Shown one piece after another: positions 1 through 8,643 of a stretch of DNA of 64,000 bases. Origin of the DNA: Betaproteobacteria bacterium Ga0077532. Lineage in GTDB: Bacteria; Pseudomonadota; Gammaproteobacteria; Burkholderiales; Ga0077523. The notes under the pieces were generated by a model, which saw only the letters and a list, made by a program, of their open reading frames with translations, made no database searches and had not been told where the DNA came from. Position numbers and translations under genes: made by a program. The stretch spans positions 1-64,000 of the forward strand of contig LNEE01000033.1 in the NCBI GenBank assembly GCA_001464895.1, given 5' to 3'. Within the stretch, counting starts at the first letter, position 1. Every line of letters begins with the position of its first letter.

Positions 1-5
1 GCGTG

Positions 6-190
6 CCTGGATTCGTTGCTGCGCCCAAGCCATCGCCGCGTCGAGCGGTGCTCGACCCACGAACAACATCGCCACTGGATCCCACCCGGCTGAAAACAAC
101 CCCCGTGGGTCGGGCTTCGCCCGACGCCCGTGTTCCTGGATTCGCCACGGCGCCCGAGCCATCGCAGCGTCGAGCGATGCTCGACCCACG
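6..190. repeat. Intergenic direct repeat pair with small hairpins
   Basis: Two related blocks of about 57 bp (6-62 and 135-190) share the order CCTGGATTCG, a GCGCC..AGCCATCG segment, then GTCGAGC/GCTCGAC, which can form a 7-bp stem, and CCCACGA. Between them, around 113-138, is another short hairpin built on GGTCGGGC/GCCCGAC. No gene fits here. The arrangement resembles REP-like extragenic palindromes. It sits 3' of the minus-strand gene that stops at 225, so a role in transcript termination or stability is possible but only inferred. Confidence 0.6.
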
Positions 191-224
191 ACGGGCTCGC
201 GCCATCGCGCCCCACACCATCGCC

Positions 225-1184
225 CTATCGCGACGCCCCGAAACATCGCTGGCACTCACCAAGCGAGATATCGAATGCGTCCTTCGCGTCGCTGCCGTAA
301 GGCGCCGCCAACGCCGCCCGGAATTCCGCCGTCGGCGCTTCGATGAAGGTGAGCGGGCGCATGGTGAAGGCGTAGTCGATCAGCTCATCGACGCCGATCT
401 GGCCGACATCGACGTGGACGATGTCGTAGCCCCAGCGCCATCCCACCAGGGCGGCCACTTCGTAGCGGTCGTCGGCCACCCGGTTCGCATCGGGCCCCTG
501 CCGCTCCTCGATCACGCACACCAGCCACGTCTCGAAATGCATCGTGATCGCGCCGTACTTTCTGGCGTCCGCGAGAAAGGCTCTGGGGAAATCCTCGTAG
601 AGCGGGAACTCGCCCGCGTCGTCGTACCAGGGCATCGCATCGAACACGCGGTCGACGCGCACGAACTTGTTCCTGCGATCGAGCACTGACAGTCGCTGAC
701 CGAACGGGGGTGGATCGATATGCGCCGAAGGCAGGGGGACGGCCGGATCGCGGATCCATCGCACGTCGTCCTGTCGATACTGCGTGAAGGCCTGGAGAAA
801 TCGGAAGTTCGTGGTGCGGTCTGCGCCAGGTCGGAAACGCCCGCGGATGGTGACGCCTTTCCGCTCGAACGCCGGCAGCGCGTCACCGTCCTCGAATCGC
901 TCGTAGACTCGGATCACCATCTGGCCGCAATCGACATTGCCGCAGCGGACAACCCTGCCGACCGGGTCGGCGAGAGCGGAGCCGGACGCGCCGCCCGCGA
1001 ACACGGCGACGAATGCGGCAAGAAATCCGACGAGGCGTGCGCCGACACGCGCGACAAGGCATGCGCCGAAACGCGCGACAAGGCATGCGCCGACAAGCGC
1101 GACGAGGCATGCGCCGACAAGCGCGACGAGGCATGCGCCCACAAGCGCAGCGATGGCACGGATACGATTCAAGGCGATGGTCAT
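225..1184 (-). CDS. Exported protein of unknown function with a repeat-built signal segment
   Basis: This 319-residue protein is not recognised. An in-frame start lies 18 codons further upstream, but the ATG at 1184 is preferred because GGAG precedes it at good spacing. Residues 13-52 are five copies of an eight-residue hydrophobic unit of the type ALVGACLV, followed by a hydrophobic run ending SALA-DP that looks like a signal peptidase site. Each unit carries V-G-A-C, so it also resembles a repeated lipobox. The mature part (about 245 residues) is hydrophilic and mixed, with a CGNVDCGQ motif near its start and no catalytic signature I can name. It lies 77 bp beyond the ferredoxin gene on the same strand and could be the last gene of the ebo transcript, but nothing proves that. 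Confidence 0.65.
   Translation of the reverse strand: MTIALNRIRAIAALVGACLVALVGACLVALVGACLVARFGACLVARVGARLVGFLAAFVAVFAGGASGSALADPVGRVVRCGNVDCGQMVIRVYERFEDGDALPAFERKGVTIRGRFRPGADRTTNFRFLQAFTQYRQDDVRWIRDPAVPLPSAHIDPPPFGQRLSVLDRRNKFVRVDRVFDAMPWYDDAGEFPLYEDFPRAFLADARKYGAITMHFETWLVCVIEERQGPDANRVADDRYEVAALVGWRWGYDIVHVDVGQIGVDELIDYAFTMRPLTFIEAPTAEFRAALAAPYGSDAKDAFDISLGECQRCFGASR
1029..1148. repeat. Five tandem 24-bp repeats inside a signal-sequence coding region
   Basis: Five contiguous copies, 1029-1052, 1053-1076, 1077-1100, 1101-1124 and 1125-1148, follow the pattern GAC(G/A)AGGC(A/G)TGCGCC plus a nine-base tail. On the coding (minus) strand each copy encodes eight hydrophobic residues. The copies differ at only one to three positions each, so the array looks recent. 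Because 24 is a multiple of three, copy-number change would lengthen or shorten the signal segment without shifting the frame. Confidence 0.9.
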
Positions 1185-1261
1185 CGACGGGCTCCACGCG
1201 CGGGGTGGGGCCGCAACGATGACCCGATTATTCACCAACCCGCCAGAAGGTCCGTCAGGCC

Positions 1262-1582
1262 CTAGGGAGACCCTGCATCACGCCGCGCCAGCGTGATGGC
1301 CTTCTCCGGGCAGGCCGTCACGCACCGGCCGCAGGCCTCGCAGGCATCGGGCGCCGCGATGAGCGCCTGCTTCCAGCCGTGGGCGAAGCCCTTCAACCGA
1401 CCCCGCAACGAAAGCCCGCCACGCGAGTCCTGCGGGAGCACACCGATCACGAACACGCGCGTCGGACACACCGCCACGCAGGCGGCCTTGCCCTCGCAGC
1501 GATTGCGGTCGATCACGGGGACGACAGTGCCTGCGGGCTGACTGCACGTCGCCCCATCGACCGAACGATTCGGAGACTTCAT
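1262..1582 (-). CDS. Ferredoxin with two Fe-S binding motifs (3Cys + 4Cys type)
   Basis: This is a 106-residue low-potential electron carrier. The first motif is CEGKAACVAVCP, where the usual second cysteine is lysine. That pattern is known from ferredoxins that bind a [3Fe-4S] cluster at this site. The second motif, CEACGRCVTACP, is the full CxxCxxCxxxCP of a [4Fe-4S] site. About 22 polar residues precede the first motif, and an insert of about 40 residues separates the two. The ATG overlaps the stop of eboC as ATGA (1579-1582), which implies translational coupling. It is the last gene of the ebo run, so it may feed electrons to the pathway product or to an unknown redox step. That role is inference. 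Confidence 0.85.
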   Translation of the reverse strand: MKSPNRSVDGATCSQPAGTVVPVIDRNRCEGKAACVAVCPTRVFVIGVLPQDSRGGLSLRGRLKGFAHGWKQALIAAPDACEACGRCVTACPEKAITLARRDAGSP

Positions 1583-2451
1583 GTCCCCGCCACCCAACGC
1601 TGGAGCCTGAGCGTGACCACGAACGCGATGATCGCGAGCACTGCAGCCTCGGGCGCGCCATGGCCGGCCAACAGGACGGCATCGAGCAGCGAGATGCCGG
1701 CGATCAGCGCAATGACCGCCTTCGGCACGTCGCCCGCCCCCCGGCGGAAGAGGCGCCGCACGGCGAGTGCGCCCCAACCCACCAACATCACGAGCGGCAC
1801 GAGCGTGAGCGGGGCCGCGACCGCCAGGACGGCGCCGTAGCCCACGGGCGCGAGGAGGAACGCGATCGGCCACGCGTGATCCAGCCGGTCGAGGTGCTCC
1901 TTCTTCGCGGCATAGGTGAGACCGATCAGATACGCGAGCGACACGCCGGCACCGACGTAGACCGCCGCGCCGGGCATCGCGACCACCGAGAGCGCGGCGG
2001 TCACGTACACCAGCATGCGGCAGAGGCCCATGACCAGCGGCGAGAGCGGATTCGACTTGTGCCACGCGTCGTACAGCACGATCGCGCCTGCTAGGCAGAG
2101 CCCGCCGAGCGGAGCGCCCCAGGCAGAGACGCCGCGGGACATCTGCGCGGCCGCCACGAGCAGCACGAGCCCCCCCGCCATCATCCCGTAGCCCCAACCG
2201 AACACCTGGGCGACCGTCACCTGCCCGGCAGGAATAGGCCGATCCGGACGAAAGCGGGTGTCGAAATCACGATCGTAGGCATCGTTCAGGAACATGCCGC
2301 CCGTGTAGAAGAGCGACATCGCGAGCATGGCGACTGGCAACCGCGGATCGGTCCAGCCAGCGCCCGCGAGCACGGCGCCGGCCATGACGTTTGTCCACAC
2401 GGTCGGCAGGTTCGATACCCGTGCGAGCTTGAGCGCGACGTCGATCCTCAT
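1579..2451 (-). CDS. eboC: EboC, UbiA-family prenyltransferase of the ebo cluster
   Basis: This 290-residue integral membrane protein has about eight hydrophobic helices. The first UbiA Asp-rich motif is seen as NDAYDRDFD at about residues 56-64, followed by RPDRPIPAG, typical of UbiA enzymes that bind a prenyl diphosphate through Mg2+. A second polar loop reads YAAKKEHLDRLD, where UbiA proteins carry their second motif. The family transfers a prenyl group to an acceptor, but the acceptor for EboC is unknown. The start at 2451 lies 10 bp after the eboE stop, and the 3' end overlaps the ferredoxin start. The eboC name rests on UbiA identity plus the surrounding eboF-A-B-D-E genes. Confidence 0.88.
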   Translation of the reverse strand: MRIDVALKLARVSNLPTVWTNVMAGAVLAGAGWTDPRLPVAMLAMSLFYTGGMFLNDAYDRDFDTRFRPDRPIPAGQVTVAQVFGWGYGMMAGGLVLLVAAAQMSRGVSAWGAPLGGLCLAGAIVLYDAWHKSNPLSPLVMGLCRMLVYVTAALSVVAMPGAAVYVGAGVSLAYLIGLTYAAKKEHLDRLDHAWPIAFLLAPVGYGAVLAVAAPLTLVPLVMLVGWGALAVRRLFRRGAGDVPKAVIALIAGISLLDAVLLAGHGAPEAAVLAIIAFVVTLRLQRWVAGT

Positions 2452-2461
2452 CCGACGATGC

Positions 2462-3661
2462 TCATGCTGCGAGCCGCTCCTGCACCCACGCCAGTTCGCG
2501 CGCGATGTCGCCGTCGATGCTCCCCGAGCGCAGCGCTGCCGGCAGCACGTTCCAGGTGTAGGTCTCGACCTCGAGATGCGGCGACACCGGCGTCTCGCGG
2601 TGGATGGCGAGGACCGCTTCGATGAAGTCCCGCGTCGATCGGAACACGCCGAGATCGTCGAGGAAGATGGGGACGTGGAAGTGCACGCGCCACTCGTCGG
2701 GAGCTGCACGGCCCGCGAGGCTGGCGAATGCCTCCGGAAGATCGGTGAATCGCACGAGACCCGAGGCGGTCCGCTCGACCACCTGATGCAGGTAGACGGG
2801 ATCCTCGTACTGCTGCAACGCGTCGAGCGCGGCCGGACCCATGGCGGCGATGCGCAGCCCGGCGCTGATCTGAAGCTTCGCGATCGGGATACCCGCCTCT
2901 GCGAGCTGGCGCAGGCAGTCCCGCGGATCCTCGAACTCCACGGCGGCGTGGCACAGGTCGAGACACAGACCGAGATGACGCCGGAGGGCCCGCTCTGCGT
3001 CGACGGCGTCCAACCCGGTGAGCGCGCCCAGCTGTCGCACCGAGGCGGGACCGAAGAGCTGCTCGCGGAAGAACCGCACGGACTCGTCGACGGTTTCGAG
3101 GAAGCAGCAGGGCTCGGGCTCCAGCGCGAGGACGATCTGCCGACGGGTCTCGTGCGCGATCGTCACCAGCGTCGCTGCGTGGCGCACGATCTGCCGACGC
3201 ATCCGCTCGATGTCGTCCGCGCCACGCACGTCGGACTTGTAGGCCCCCGGCACCGTCGAAACGCTGCCCGTCACGGAACCATCGAGTGGTAGAAGCCGTG
3301 CAAGCTGCCGGGCGAGGCGGTCGGTGTACTGCAGGCGGGCATCGTCGCGCCAGTCGGGCTGATACACATCGGCCTTCACGCGCGTGCCGTGGAAGGCACC
3401 GTACGGAAAGCCGTTCAGTGTGAAGACGTAGAGGCCGTGGGCGTCCAGCAGTCCGCGGAACTCGTCGAGCAACCCCGCTTCGTCGAGATCCCGGGAGGCG
3501 CGATCCGAGAGCCTGAGCCCGACGCCGAAGCGCATGCCCGCAGCCACCTTCCCGGCTACGCTCGGATAGTGCGTGACCACGGCGTGGAGGACTTCGTCCC
3601 AGGTCTCGCCGGGATGGATGTTGCTGCAGTACGTGAGGTGCGAGCCGTCCGCGAGCCTCAC
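2462..3661 (-). CDS. eboE: EboE, TIM-barrel metabolite-traffic protein
   Basis: This 399-residue protein has the AP endonuclease 2/xylose isomerase-like TIM-barrel pattern. The N-terminus carries TYCSNIHPGETW, which I recognise as an EboE hallmark. LALEPEPCC and LGLCLDLCHAAVEFED resemble the metal-binding strands of sugar isomerase barrels, and a late VHFHVPIF adds His residues. In cyanobacteria the ebo genes are needed to move the scytonemin precursor to the periplasm, but the reaction of EboE itself is unknown. The start is GTG at 3661, overlapping the eboD TGA as GTGA. Translation is therefore probably coupled to eboD. Confidence 0.9.
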   Translation of the reverse strand: MRLADGSHLTYCSNIHPGETWDEVLHAVVTHYPSVAGKVAAGMRFGVGLRLSDRASRDLDEAGLLDEFRGLLDAHGLYVFTLNGFPYGAFHGTRVKADVYQPDWRDDARLQYTDRLARQLARLLPLDGSVTGSVSTVPGAYKSDVRGADDIERMRRQIVRHAATLVTIAHETRRQIVLALEPEPCCFLETVDESVRFFREQLFGPASVRQLGALTGLDAVDAERALRRHLGLCLDLCHAAVEFEDPRDCLRQLAEAGIPIAKLQISAGLRIAAMGPAALDALQQYEDPVYLHQVVERTASGLVRFTDLPEAFASLAGRAAPDEWRVHFHVPIFLDDLGVFRSTRDFIEAVLAIHRETPVSPHLEVETYTWNVLPAALRSGSIDGDIARELAWVQERLAA

Positions 3662-4863
3662 CGCCCCATCTCCCGGCGGCGGAGCCAGGCCATGGCGTGC
3701 AGGATCTCATCCGTGTCCATGTGATGCACTTCCTCGCCTTGGCCGAGCCCGCGCAGCAGCGTGATGGTGAGTTCTCCGCCGAGGTGCTCGCGGAACTCCT
3801 CGAGGCCGCGCAGCAGCGCCCAGTCGCCGGAGGGGGTCCGCGATTCCATCGCCGGATGCCAGAGAAAGAATCCGAGCGTCTTCAGCAGGCGGTACACGCG
3901 ATCGTCGCCACCCTCGGGCAGCATGCCCAGCTGCACGGAGTAGCGGGTATCGAGGGCGAGCCCGATGGCCACGGCCTCGCCGTGCCGCAGTTCGTGATGC
4001 GTGAGCGCCTCCAGCTTGTGCGCCGACCAGTGACCGTAGTCGAGCGGACGGGCGCTGCCGGTCTCGAAGGGATCGCCGCCGTGGGCGATCTGGCGCATGT
4101 GCAGTTCAGCGCACCGACGGATCATGGTCGACATCGCGGCGGGCTCGCAGTCGCGCAAGGCCTCGGCGTTGGCCTCGAGCCACGTGAAGAACACGCCGTC
4201 GCGGATGAGCGCGACCTTCACGGCTTCGGCGACACCGGCGATGCGATCGCGCGGATGCAGCGTGCGCAGGAACGCGGCGTCGTTCAGCACCGCGAACGGC
4301 GGCGCGAAGGCACCGACGAAGTTCTTGATGCCGAACGCGTTCACGCCGCTCTTCACGCCGACACCCGAATCGTTCTGGCCCAGGACAGTGGTGGGAATGC
4401 GCACGTGACGGATGCCGCGGTGCGTGGTCGCTGCCACGAATCCCAGCGCATCCAGGAATGCACCGCCACCGATCGCGACCACGTACGAATGGCGGTCCAC
4501 ACCCAGTTCGCAGAGATGATGCTGGAGCCGCGTGATGAGCGCCGGATCGTTCTTCACGGGCTCGCCGCCGACCAGCACTTCGGGCGGAGTGATGAGCTGC
4601 AGCGTCTCGCCGTGGTGCTCCGCGTAAGCAGCGATGTCGTGCACGAGGCCGGGCCAGCTCGACGCGACGTGCGACTCCACGAAGACCACGAAGCGATGCC
4701 GCTTTCCCGGTTCGCGGCGGGCCAGCGCTTCGGCGAACACCGGGTTCTGGCGGTCGAACAGGTGCTCGGTGAAGTAGACGGGATAGTCGTACGCGACGCT
4801 GAACGACTGGCGATACACGGTCGGTGCGGACCGCGCGCCTTCGTGGAGGACGTGGACGGTCAT
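3658..4863 (-). CDS. eboD: EboD, 3-dehydroquinate synthase-like protein
   Basis: This 401-residue protein is a member of the sugar-phosphate cyclase fold shared with 3-dehydroquinate synthase (AroB). It shows the NAD-binding GGGAFLDALGF (about 132-142), the NDSGVGVKSG loop, GVAEAVKVALIRD, and the metal-ligand region HWSAHKLE followed by HGEAVAIG. It is longer than AroB by an N-terminal extension of about 30 residues (FSVAYDYPVYFTEHLFD), which is typical of EboD. Its place inside the ebo cluster argues against the shikimate pathway and for a cyclitol-like product, whose substrate is not known. Start ATG at 4863, 31 bp after the eboB stop. Confidence 0.9.
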   Translation of the reverse strand: MTVHVLHEGARSAPTVYRQSFSVAYDYPVYFTEHLFDRQNPVFAEALARREPGKRHRFVVFVESHVASSWPGLVHDIAAYAEHHGETLQLITPPEVLVGGEPVKNDPALITRLQHHLCELGVDRHSYVVAIGGGAFLDALGFVAATTHRGIRHVRIPTTVLGQNDSGVGVKSGVNAFGIKNFVGAFAPPFAVLNDAAFLRTLHPRDRIAGVAEAVKVALIRDGVFFTWLEANAEALRDCEPAAMSTMIRRCAELHMRQIAHGGDPFETGSARPLDYGHWSAHKLEALTHHELRHGEAVAIGLALDTRYSVQLGMLPEGGDDRVYRLLKTLGFFLWHPAMESRTPSGDWALLRGLEEFREHLGGELTITLLRGLGQGEEVHHMDTDEILHAMAWLRRREMGR

Positions 4864-4894
4864 GGCAGCGCGCTCCGGGTGTGGCGAGGCTCCA

Positions 4895-5821
4895 TCATTT
4901 GAACGCCAGTTCGCCGAGCGGAAGCCCCGCAGCCGGCGCCACGCCCACCTGCGGGACCTGGCCGCGCAGCACGGAGTTACCCTCGAACAGCGTGCGCTGG
5001 TCCACGGGGATCGGGTTCTCCCAGTCGGCCGCCTGCATCTGCCCGCTCTGGGCGTACGCGGCGAGCGCATTCCCATAGCACACCGCCTCCACGTGATCGA
5101 CCGGGATCCCGCGCTCCAGCATGAGTTGCGCGGTCCGCGGCACGGCGAGCGGATCGGACACGCCCCAGTCCGCGCTGGAGTCGACGAAGATGCGCTCCGG
5201 GCCGTAGCGACGGACGATCTCGACCATCCGCTCGTTGCCCATCTTCGTGTTCGGGTACAGCGTGAATCCGGCCCAGAAGCCGCGGTCGAGGACGTCCTGG
5301 ACGGTCTCTTCATTGTTGTGGTCGATGATCACGCGCGCGGGCGCCATCCCCATCTCCACCGCGACCTCCATGCTGCGGATCGTGCCGGCCTTCTTGTCGC
5401 GATGGGGCGTGTGCACCATGACCAGCATGTCGAGCTGCACCGCGAGCGCGAGTTGCGCGCGGTAGTAGCGATCCTCCGCCGGCGTCTGGTCGTCGTAACC
5501 GATCTCGCCGACCGCGACCACGCCTTCCTTGACGAGGTAGCGCGGCAGGATCTCCATCACCTGCTCCGCGAGCGCCTCGTTGTTGGCCTCCTTGCTGTTG
5601 AGGCCGATCGTGCAGTAGTGCCGGATGCCGAACTGGGCGGCGCGGAAGCGCTCCCACCCGACGAGCGACGACAGGTAGTCGATGTAGGAGCCCACGCTCG
5701 TGCGCGGCTGCCCCAGCCAGAAGGCCGGCTCGATCACGGCGACGATGCCGGCGGCGGCCATGCGCTCGTAGTCATCCGTGGTGCGGGCATGCATGTGGAT
5801 GTGCGGATCGATGAACTTCAT
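4895..5821 (-). CDS. eboB: EboB, TatD-like metal-dependent hydrolase
   Basis: This 308-residue amidohydrolase-superfamily TIM barrel begins with DPHIHMHART, giving the HxH metal site. A Glu follows in GEIGYDD, then His in VHTPHRDK and IDHNN, and Asp in DSSADWG. That is a full TatD-style ligand set. The substrate is unknown: TatD proteins are hydrolases, but members in ebo clusters have not been tied to a reaction. It lies between eboA (53 bp gap) and eboD (31 bp gap). Start ATG at 5821 with GGAGG just upstream on the minus strand (GGCTCCC..GGAGGCTCCC region), which supports the choice. Confidence 0.88.
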   Translation of the reverse strand: MKFIDPHIHMHARTTDDYERMAAAGIVAVIEPAFWLGQPRTSVGSYIDYLSSLVGWERFRAAQFGIRHYCTIGLNSKEANNEALAEQVMEILPRYLVKEGVVAVGEIGYDDQTPAEDRYYRAQLALAVQLDMLVMVHTPHRDKKAGTIRSMEVAVEMGMAPARVIIDHNNEETVQDVLDRGFWAGFTLYPNTKMGNERMVEIVRRYGPERIFVDSSADWGVSDPLAVPRTAQLMLERGIPVDHVEAVCYGNALAAYAQSGQMQAADWENPIPVDQRTLFEGNSVLRGQVPQVGVAPAAGLPLGELAFK

Positions 5822-5874
5822 GGGAGCCTCCAGCCGGGGTAGGGTTTCGGGGGTTGCGGCATCGGGACCGGGCT

Positions 5875-6735
5875 TCACGCCAGGGTCCGCGGGGCGCGGC
5901 GATCGACCGCACTCGCCGCGGCCGCGGCCGCGAGAGATGCGTGCCGCTGCAGCACGTTCGCCGCCGCCGGATCGCGGGAGCGCCAGAGCGCGAGGGCGGC
6001 GGCGAGGCGCTCCGCCTCCCCGCCGGTGCAGATGACGTGGGAGAGATCGTCGATCATGGCTCCCGTCGCGAACGGGCCGACGCAGCGCCAGAGTTCGGGA
6101 CTCACCGGACGCCCCGCGGACCAGCGCTCGTGCGCGTAGTCGCAGAGCATCTGCGCCAGTGCGGGGTTGGCGCGTCCATCGAGCCCGACCACGGGGTCGA
6201 GCGCGCTGCCGACGAACAGCGCCTTCAGGACCATCTGGTTCCACGCGCCGTCGGACAGCTGCTCCGCCGGATACGGATTGGCGTGGGCGACGGCCTCGAA
6301 AACCGCCTTCATGTTGGTGCGGACACCCTCGGCGGCCCGCAGCCGATGCCGTTCGGGCCAGGGGTACAGCGGCAGCCCGCGATACAGGGCCACCAGCTCA
6401 GCCACGTCGGCCGTGGCGCACAGGAGATCGAGGCGTCGCACGAAGGCATCGGCATCGCCCTGGGTGGCGAGCAGCAGCGCGATGCGCGCCGCCTGGTCGA
6501 CGCTCCACAGTTCGGGATCCCAGCCCGCGCGCGCTCCCTGGGCCGCGCGGAGTTCCTCGGCGGTCAGCGCGAGGTCAGCCTTGCCGAGCTTGCGCGGGAC
6601 CAGACCGAAGGCGAGGTTCAGATCGCCGTCGCTCGTCGATCGGATGACACCGTCCAGCGCGCCGTCGAACCAGGCCGTCGCCTCCGCCGGCAGGCGTTCG
6701 TACAGCCAATGGCGGATGAGTGAGAAGGGCGTCAT
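5875..6735 (-). CDS. eboA: EboA domain protein
   Basis: This 286-residue soluble, largely helical protein has no catalytic motif I can see. Identification rests on its position between eboF and eboB and on a sequence of EboA type, including the conserved-looking WNQMVLKALFVG and ALDPVVGLDGRANPALA, which resembles the ...R.N..LA..L.DYAHER.. pattern of the family. The C-terminus is Ala-rich. Its ATG overlaps the eboF stop as ATGA (6732-6735). The molecular role of EboA is not established. It could be a scaffold or structural partner of the other Ebo proteins. Confidence 0.82.
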   Translation of the reverse strand: MTPFSLIRHWLYERLPAEATAWFDGALDGVIRSTSDGDLNLAFGLVPRKLGKADLALTAEELRAAQGARAGWDPELWSVDQAARIALLLATQGDADAFVRRLDLLCATADVAELVALYRGLPLYPWPERHRLRAAEGVRTNMKAVFEAVAHANPYPAEQLSDGAWNQMVLKALFVGSALDPVVGLDGRANPALAQMLCDYAHERWSAGRPVSPELWRCVGPFATGAMIDDLSHVICTGGEAERLAAALALWRSRDPAAANVLQRHASLAAAAAASAVDRRAPRTLA

Positions 6736-8135
6736 GCCACCAACCTCCTGTGGTGCGGCTCGGCGGCGCCGAACACGTGATCGAGCAGCAGCGACTTCAC
6801 TGCCGTCGCGTGGACGGGGCCGTCGCCGAGCAGTTCGGGTGCAGTCGTGATGAAGAGCGGGCCATCCTCGGGACGATCGGTGGGGCGTCCGTGGGAACCC
6901 TTCACGATCGTCGCGTCGAGGGAGATCACGTCCATGAGGTATCGGAAGCCCAGGATCTTCTTCGCGAGGCGGCGTGCAATCGCCACCTTGGGAAACGCGA
7001 TGGCCGGGTCCACGAAAAGCTCCACCGGGTCGTAGCCGGGCTTGCGGTGGATGTCGACGGTGCGGGCGTAGTCGGGTGCGCGCGCATCGTCGAGGAAGTG
7101 GTAGTAGGTGAACCAGCTTCGCGCATCCGAGACGGCGACGAGTTCGCCAGAGCGGACGTGGTCGAGTCCGTGCGCCCGCATCGCGGCGGCGTCCATGACG
7201 GTCTCGACGCCGGGCAGCGCGCGCAGCAATGCGGCGACGTCCGCCACCATCTCGGGCCGGCGCACGTAGATGTGCGCGAGCTGGTGATCGGCCACCGCGA
7301 AGGCGTCGGATGCACCGGCATCGAACTGGTCGCGCCCCAGCTCGTCTCGCACTTTGAGGAGGCCCGCCTCGCGCAACGCCCGATTGATGTGGACGGGCCG
7401 GGACACCTCGGTGATGCCGTACTCCGAGAGCACGACGACATGCGCGCCCGCGCGGTCGGCAGCCTCGATGAGTTCGCCACACAGGGCGTCGACCTGGGCG
7501 ACGTCCCTGGCGATGTCGGGATGATCCGGACCGAGGCGCTGCAGGTTGTAGTCGAGATGCGGCAGGTAGACGAGGGTCAGTGTCGGCTTGCGCGTGCCGA
7601 GCACGTGCAACGCGCAGTCCGCGATCCAACGGCTCGACACGATGTCGGCGGCCGGCCCCCAGAAGCGGAAGAGCGGGAACTGGCCAAGCCTGCCCTGCAG
7701 CTCCTCGCGCAGATCGGCGGGCTGCGTGTAGATGTCGGGAAGCTTGCGACCGTCGGCGGGATACATCGGCCGCGGCGTCACGGTGTGATCCGCCGACGCG
7801 TACATGTTGTACCACCAGAAGAGCTTTGCGCAGGTGAAGTCGGGATCGCGCCGCTTCGCGGCATCCCAGACCTTCTCGCCGTGTACGAGATGGTTGGACT
7901 GGCGCCACAGCCAGACCTCGGCGGTATCGCGGAAGTACCAGCCGTTCGCCACAACGCCGTGGTCGCGCGGGAGCGTGCCGGTGACGAGCGTCGACTGGAC
8001 CGTGGTCGTGACGGCGGGCAGCACGGTGGTGAGCGGTCGCTGCCCGCCGCGCGCCGCAAGGCGGCTCAGATGCGGGGCGAACCGCATCAGGGAGGGCGTC
8101 ATGCCCACCACGTCGAGGACGACGGTGCGCTTCAT
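6732..8135 (-). CDS. eboF: EboF, alkaline-phosphatase-superfamily phosphodiesterase/pyrophosphatase-like
   Basis: This 467-residue protein is related to nucleotide pyrophosphatase/phosphodiesterases. It begins MKRTVVLDVVG, where Asp8 is a metal ligand. The Thr nucleophile region is AVTTTVQSTLVTGTLPRDHG (residues 41-60). YLPHLDYNLQRLGPDHP matches the second metal-ligand segment, SEYGITEV resembles the D-H-G-M region with Glu/Tyr changes, and a late ADHQLAHIYV supplies another His. Several metal ligands may deviate from active NPPs, so activity is uncertain. A GTG four codons upstream (8147) is an alternative start, but the ATG at 8135 matches the family N-terminus. It is the first ebo gene, 52 bp downstream of the cytochrome gene. 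Confidence 0.87.
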   Translation of the reverse strand: MKRTVVLDVVGMTPSLMRFAPHLSRLAARGGQRPLTTVLPAVTTTVQSTLVTGTLPRDHGVVANGWYFRDTAEVWLWRQSNHLVHGEKVWDAAKRRDPDFTCAKLFWWYNMYASADHTVTPRPMYPADGRKLPDIYTQPADLREELQGRLGQFPLFRFWGPAADIVSSRWIADCALHVLGTRKPTLTLVYLPHLDYNLQRLGPDHPDIARDVAQVDALCGELIEAADRAGAHVVVLSEYGITEVSRPVHINRALREAGLLKVRDELGRDQFDAGASDAFAVADHQLAHIYVRRPEMVADVAALLRALPGVETVMDAAAMRAHGLDHVRSGELVAVSDARSWFTYYHFLDDARAPDYARTVDIHRKPGYDPVELFVDPAIAFPKVAIARRLAKKILGFRYLMDVISLDATIVKGSHGRPTDRPEDGPLFITTAPELLGDGPVHATAVKSLLLDHVFGAAEPHHRRLVA

Positions 8136-8187
8136 GGGCGCCGACACCGGCAGTGCGCCGGCTGCCCGGACGTGCAGTGGCGGTCCA

Positions 8188-8547
8188 CTAGTTCGAGAAC
8201 TCCTTGCTGAGCACGTAGACCACGACAGCCTGGCGCTCCTGTTCGGAGAACTGCTCCCGGAAACTCGGCATGCCGCGATAGCCGTTGGTCACGCGGTCGT
8301 AGACGAACTCGGGGGTGTAGCGGGACGGATTGAGTTTGGGCGCCTTGCCCGGGTACGCGCTCTTGCCGTGGCAGAACTTGCAGATCTGACCGAACACGGC
8401 CTTGCCGGCGGCGATGCCTTCCGGCCTGCCCAGGAGTTCGGTGGGAAACGTGGGGATCTCGGCGTCGTCGGCATGGCCGACGGAGACGCAGCCGAGCACC
8501 AGAGCGAGCGCGACGCCGCGCGACCACCCGTTGTGATGGAAAGACAT
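8188..8547 (-). CDS. Periplasmic class I c-type cytochrome
   Basis: This 119-residue single-heme cytochrome has a signal peptide of about 26 residues ending in GHA-DDA and a heme site CKFCH at about residues 56-60. The distal Met is in the GMPSF segment, and the C-terminal helix (RQAVVVYVLSKEF) is typical. It lies 96 bp downstream of the PQQ-dependent dehydrogenase gene on the same strand, which makes it the obvious electron acceptor. The eboF start lies 40-52 bp beyond, so read-through into the ebo genes is plausible. No terminator is visible between them. Confidence 0.9.
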   Translation of the reverse strand: MSFHHNGWSRGVALALVLGCVSVGHADDAEIPTFPTELLGRPEGIAAGKAVFGQICKFCHGKSAYPGKAPKLNPSRYTPEFVYDRVTNGYRGMPSFREQFSEQERQAVVVYVLSKEFSN

Positions 8548-8643
8548 CTGGATATGTTCTCGTGGCGAGGGACGACGGACCCGGCAGCGCCGCCTTGCAT
8601 GTGGCGCTGCCGGGCCCCGGACAGACCGCCGAACCGGTGCGAT

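Noticed and set aside
1029-1148. Possible CRISPR-like array
   Set aside because: The 24-bp units are contiguous with no spacers and are coding.
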